Of a stretch of DNA of 19,858 nucleotides, positions 17,881-19,858 are shown piece after piece. Made by a program: the position numbers and the translations under genes. Origin of the DNA: Candidatus Rifleibacteriota bacterium (GTDB lineage Bacteria > UBP17 > UBA6191 > JACPRK01); the NCBI GenBank assembly GCA_016213865.1, contig JACQZL010000220.1:1-19858 (forward strand), in the 5' to 3' direction. The stretch's first letter is position 1; the number at the start of each line of letters is the position of its first letter. Below the pieces are notes generated by a model. That model ran no database searches and was not told where the DNA came from. It worked only from the letters and a program-made list of their open reading frames with translations.

Positions 17881-18561
17881 ATGGGACTGTTTTCCAGACT
17901 TGGCAGGATGATCCGCTCCAACGTCAACGCGATCCTCGACGCGGCGGAAAACCCCGAGAAGACGCTCGAGCAGCTCATCCATGACATGGAGGACAACCAC
18001 CGCCAGGCCCGCGAGCAGGTCACTCAGGCGATGGTGGATCAGCGCAAGATCGAGAAGAAGGTGGCCGAGCTGCGCCAGGAGGCGATCGGGTGGAAGTCCA
18101 AGGCCCAGTTGGCCGTGACCAAGGGCGACGATTCGCTGGCCAAGGCCGCTCTCGTCCGCTACAAGAGCAGCCAGGACCTGGTGACGCAGTACGAGAAGGA
18201 AGCCGAGCGCCAGGTCAAGGCGGTCGAGTCGCTCAAGTCGGCCCTGACGACGCTCGAGGCGAAGATCGAAGAGGCCAAGCGGCGCAAGAAAGAGCTGGTG
18301 ACCCGCAAGCGGATCGCCGAGACCAAGATGCAGATCTCGACCACGGTCAGCGAGGCGAAGGACACCGACGCCTTCTCCGAGTTCGAGCGTGTGGCCTCGA
18401 AGATCGAGGACCTGGAGGTCAAGTCGGGCGTTCTGCTGGAGCTTTCAGGCGAGCCCGTGAAGGAAGAGGTCAAGCTGCTCGAGCAGGCCAGCGAGGTCGA
18501 CCTGGAACTGGAGAAGCTCAAGGCCGAGATGACTGCCGGCAAGCCTCCGGCCGGCCAGTGA
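17881..18561 (+). CDS. pspA: PspA/IM30-family membrane-stress protein
   Basis: 226 residues, the usual size. It starts MGLFSRLGRMIRSNVNAIL, the amphipathic membrane-binding helix typical of PspA/Vipp1, followed by ENPEKTLEQLIHDME and an almost fully alpha-helical, Glu/Lys/Arg-rich coiled coil to about residue 185, with a final helix at about 190-220. Family members are ESCRT-III-like peripheral proteins that polymerise on damaged inner membrane, and in enterobacteria PspA also restrains the sigma-54 activator PspF. Here it lies 29 nt downstream of a sigma-54-type activator, preserving the psp logic, though this activator has a receiver domain that PspF lacks. No PspB, PspC or PspG is visible in the window. 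Confidence 0.93.
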   Translation: MGLFSRLGRMIRSNVNAILDAAENPEKTLEQLIHDMEDNHRQAREQVTQAMVDQRKIEKKVAELRQEAIGWKSKAQLAVTKGDDSLAKAALVRYKSSQDLVTQYEKEAERQVKAVESLKSALTTLEAKIEEAKRRKKELVTRKRIAETKMQISTTVSEAKDTDAFSEFERVASKIEDLEVKSGVLLELSGEPVKEEVKLLEQASEVDLELEKLKAEMTAGKPPAGQ

Positions 18562-18599
18562 ACCGATGAGGCGGCGCGTGCCTCCTCGAGACGACGCAA

Positions 18600-19858
18600 G
18601 TGACGAGTGATCTGCAGGAACGCCTGCGGTACGAATCCGCCGTGGCCGCCTTCGCCGGCAGGCTCTTCGCGGGCACCGGCGACGAACACACGCTGACCGC
18701 TGCTCTGGCCCCGCTGATCGAGGCTTTCGACGTCAGCCGGGTCTACGTCTTTCGCAATGACCAGCTTCCGGGCCTTGGGCTCTGCTGCAGCCAGCTCGCC
18801 GAGGCCTGCGCGGCCGGAGTCGAGCCCCAGATCGACAATCCGGCGCTCCAGAACACCCGCTACGACCAGGCGTGCCCGCGCTGGCGCGACCTGCTCGCGG
18901 GGGGGCGGCCTGTCCTGGGACCTGTCCGTGGGTTTCCGCCCGAGGAGCGCGAGGTGCTCGAGCCGCAAGGTATCGTCTCTCTCGCGGTCGTCCCCGTCTT
19001 CGGGGCCGGACGTTGGCTGGGCTTCCTCGGCCTCGACGACTGTTGCCGCGAACGGAGCTGGCCCGACTGGGACCTCAAGCTCCTGGAGGTCCTGGCCGGC
19101 ATCGTCGGGTCCTTTCTGGCCTTTCGGGCCGAGGCGCGAAGTCTGTCCGAGAACGAGGCCAAGTACCGCGCCCTCTTCGAGAGCTCGGCCGAAGCGGTCT
19201 TCTTGATCGGCGACGTCATCGAGGACTGCAATGCGCAAGCCTGCCGTCTCCTGGGAAAGGACCAGGACAGCATCGTCGGGCGGCCCGCGGTCGAATTCAC
19301 CCAGGGCACCCAGCCCGACGGCCAGCCGAGCGCCGCCGTGGTCTCCTCGCGGCTCCGGGAGGCGTTCGAGGGGAGGAGCCAGCTCTTCAAGTTCACCCAC
19401 GTCCTGCCCGACGGCCGGCCCGCTATCCTCGAGGTCTCGCTGACGCCTGTCCAGATCTCGGGCCGCCTTCTGGCCCTGGCCGTGATCCGAGACCTGAGCG
19501 AGCGGCTGGAAGCGGAGCAGGAGCGGCGCCGGATGGAGCAACGGCTGCAGCACACCCAGCGACTCGAGAGCCTGGGCGTGCTGGCCGGCGGCATTGCCCA
19601 CGACTTCAACAACTTGTTGACCGTCATCCTGGGCAACGCCGGTCTGGCGGCCGAGGAGCTGCCTCCCAGGCACGCGTCCCGTGCTTACCTGGCCCAGATC
19701 GAGCAGGCGTCGCTGCGCGCGGCCGATCTATGCCGCCAGATGCTGGCCTTCGCCGGCAAGGGCAAGTACGTCGTTCGGCCCCTGGAGTTGGGCTCGGTGA
19801 CGCGCGAGATGACTCATCTGCTGCAGGGTGCCATCGGGACGAAGGCGACCCTGGAGTT
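18600..19858 (+). CDS. GAF-PAS sensor histidine kinase, cut by window end
   Basis: 419 codons are present and no stop is reached. The GTG at 18600 is the only start between the upstream in-frame stop (18567-18569) and the conserved region, and its ribosome site is weak. Residues about 8-178 look like a GAF domain (for example the VVPVFGAGRWLGFLGLDD core). About 184-300 is a PAS domain (EAKYRALFESSAEAVFLI... VIRDLSERLEAEQ). A coiled linker and the HisKA segment follow, with His334 in GGIAHDFNNLL, the variant common in hybrid kinases such as those ending in a receiver domain. The ATPase domain lies beyond the window. It is 38 bp after pspA, so probably co-transcribed and a second input to the same stress response. 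Confidence 0.88.
   Translation, partial: MTSDLQERLRYESAVAAFAGRLFAGTGDEHTLTAALAPLIEAFDVSRVYVFRNDQLPGLGLCCSQLAEACAAGVEPQIDNPALQNTRYDQACPRWRDLLAGGRPVLGPVRGFPPEEREVLEPQGIVSLAVVPVFGAGRWLGFLGLDDCCRERSWPDWDLKLLEVLAGIVGSFLAFRAEARSLSENEAKYRALFESSAEAVFLIGDVIEDCNAQACRLLGKDQDSIVGRPAVEFTQGTQPDGQPSAAVVSSRLREAFEGRSQLFKFTHVLPDGRPAILEVSLTPVQISGRLLALAVIRDLSERLEAEQERRRMEQRLQHTQRLESLGVLAGGIAHDFNNLLTVILGNAGLAAEELPPRHASRAYLAQIEQASLRAADLCRQMLAFAGKGKYVVRPLELGSVTREMTHLLQGAIGTKATLE

Noticed and set aside
18566..18610. Short frame MRRRVPPRDDASDE after pspA
   Set aside because: 14 codons, no ribosome site, overlaps the start of the GAF-PAS kinase.

Overview
The window is high-GC bacterial chromosomal DNA with tightly packed, often overlapping genes, several secreted or envelope proteins, and rich signalling content (an ECF sigma factor, a sigma-54-like factor, TPR and GAF/PAS kinases). 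Short-period palindromic repeats sit between genes. This gene mix and the repeats recall environmental Planctomycetota, Myxococcota or related phyla, but no rRNA or other phylogenetic marker is present, so the placement is only an impression. No tRNA, rRNA, CRISPR array, insertion sequence or phage gene was seen.

Left region (1-5300). A repeat-bearing intergenic stretch precedes a secreted endonuclease/exonuclease/phosphatase-fold protein, a cobalamin-binding radical SAM enzyme, and a translationally coupled 215-residue proline-motif protein with an internal signal-like segment. A start-less, protein-like remnant follows. A secreted HExxH metallopeptidase is encoded on the opposite strand.

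Middle region (5537-12818, all minus strand). Read in the direction of transcription: a secreted two-domain cyclophilin with a very good TTGACA-N17-TATAGA promoter; an ECF sigma factor; a zinc-binding anti-sigma factor; a CpxP/ZraP-like periplasmic protein; a HlyD/MacA-type adaptor; a MacB/LolD-type ATPase; and two tandem, non-identical FtsX/MacB-type permeases. This looks like one envelope-stress or metal/toxic-compound-responsive efflux unit: the anti-sigma and the CpxP-like protein would sense, the sigma factor would transcribe, and the tripartite pump would export.

Right region (13081-19858, plus strand). Three genes overlap by 4 bp each: a divergent sigma-54-like protein, a cytosolic TPR-histidine kinase, and an NtrC-family response regulator. 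A pspA gene with a perfect Shine-Dalgarno follows, then a GAF-PAS histidine kinase cut by the window end. The sigma-54-like protein keeps the core-binding and RpoN-box regions but has no recognisable activator-responsive region I. Its linked AAA+ activator has NAFNNA where the sigma-54-contacting GAFTGA loop belongs. The two sides of a normally very conserved interaction are thus altered together in one operon that also carries pspA. This is the best candidate for an undescribed system: a private, rewired sigma-54/activator pair controlling a phage-shock-type membrane-stress response. The regulator's C-terminal HTH also appears to be split by a frame change.
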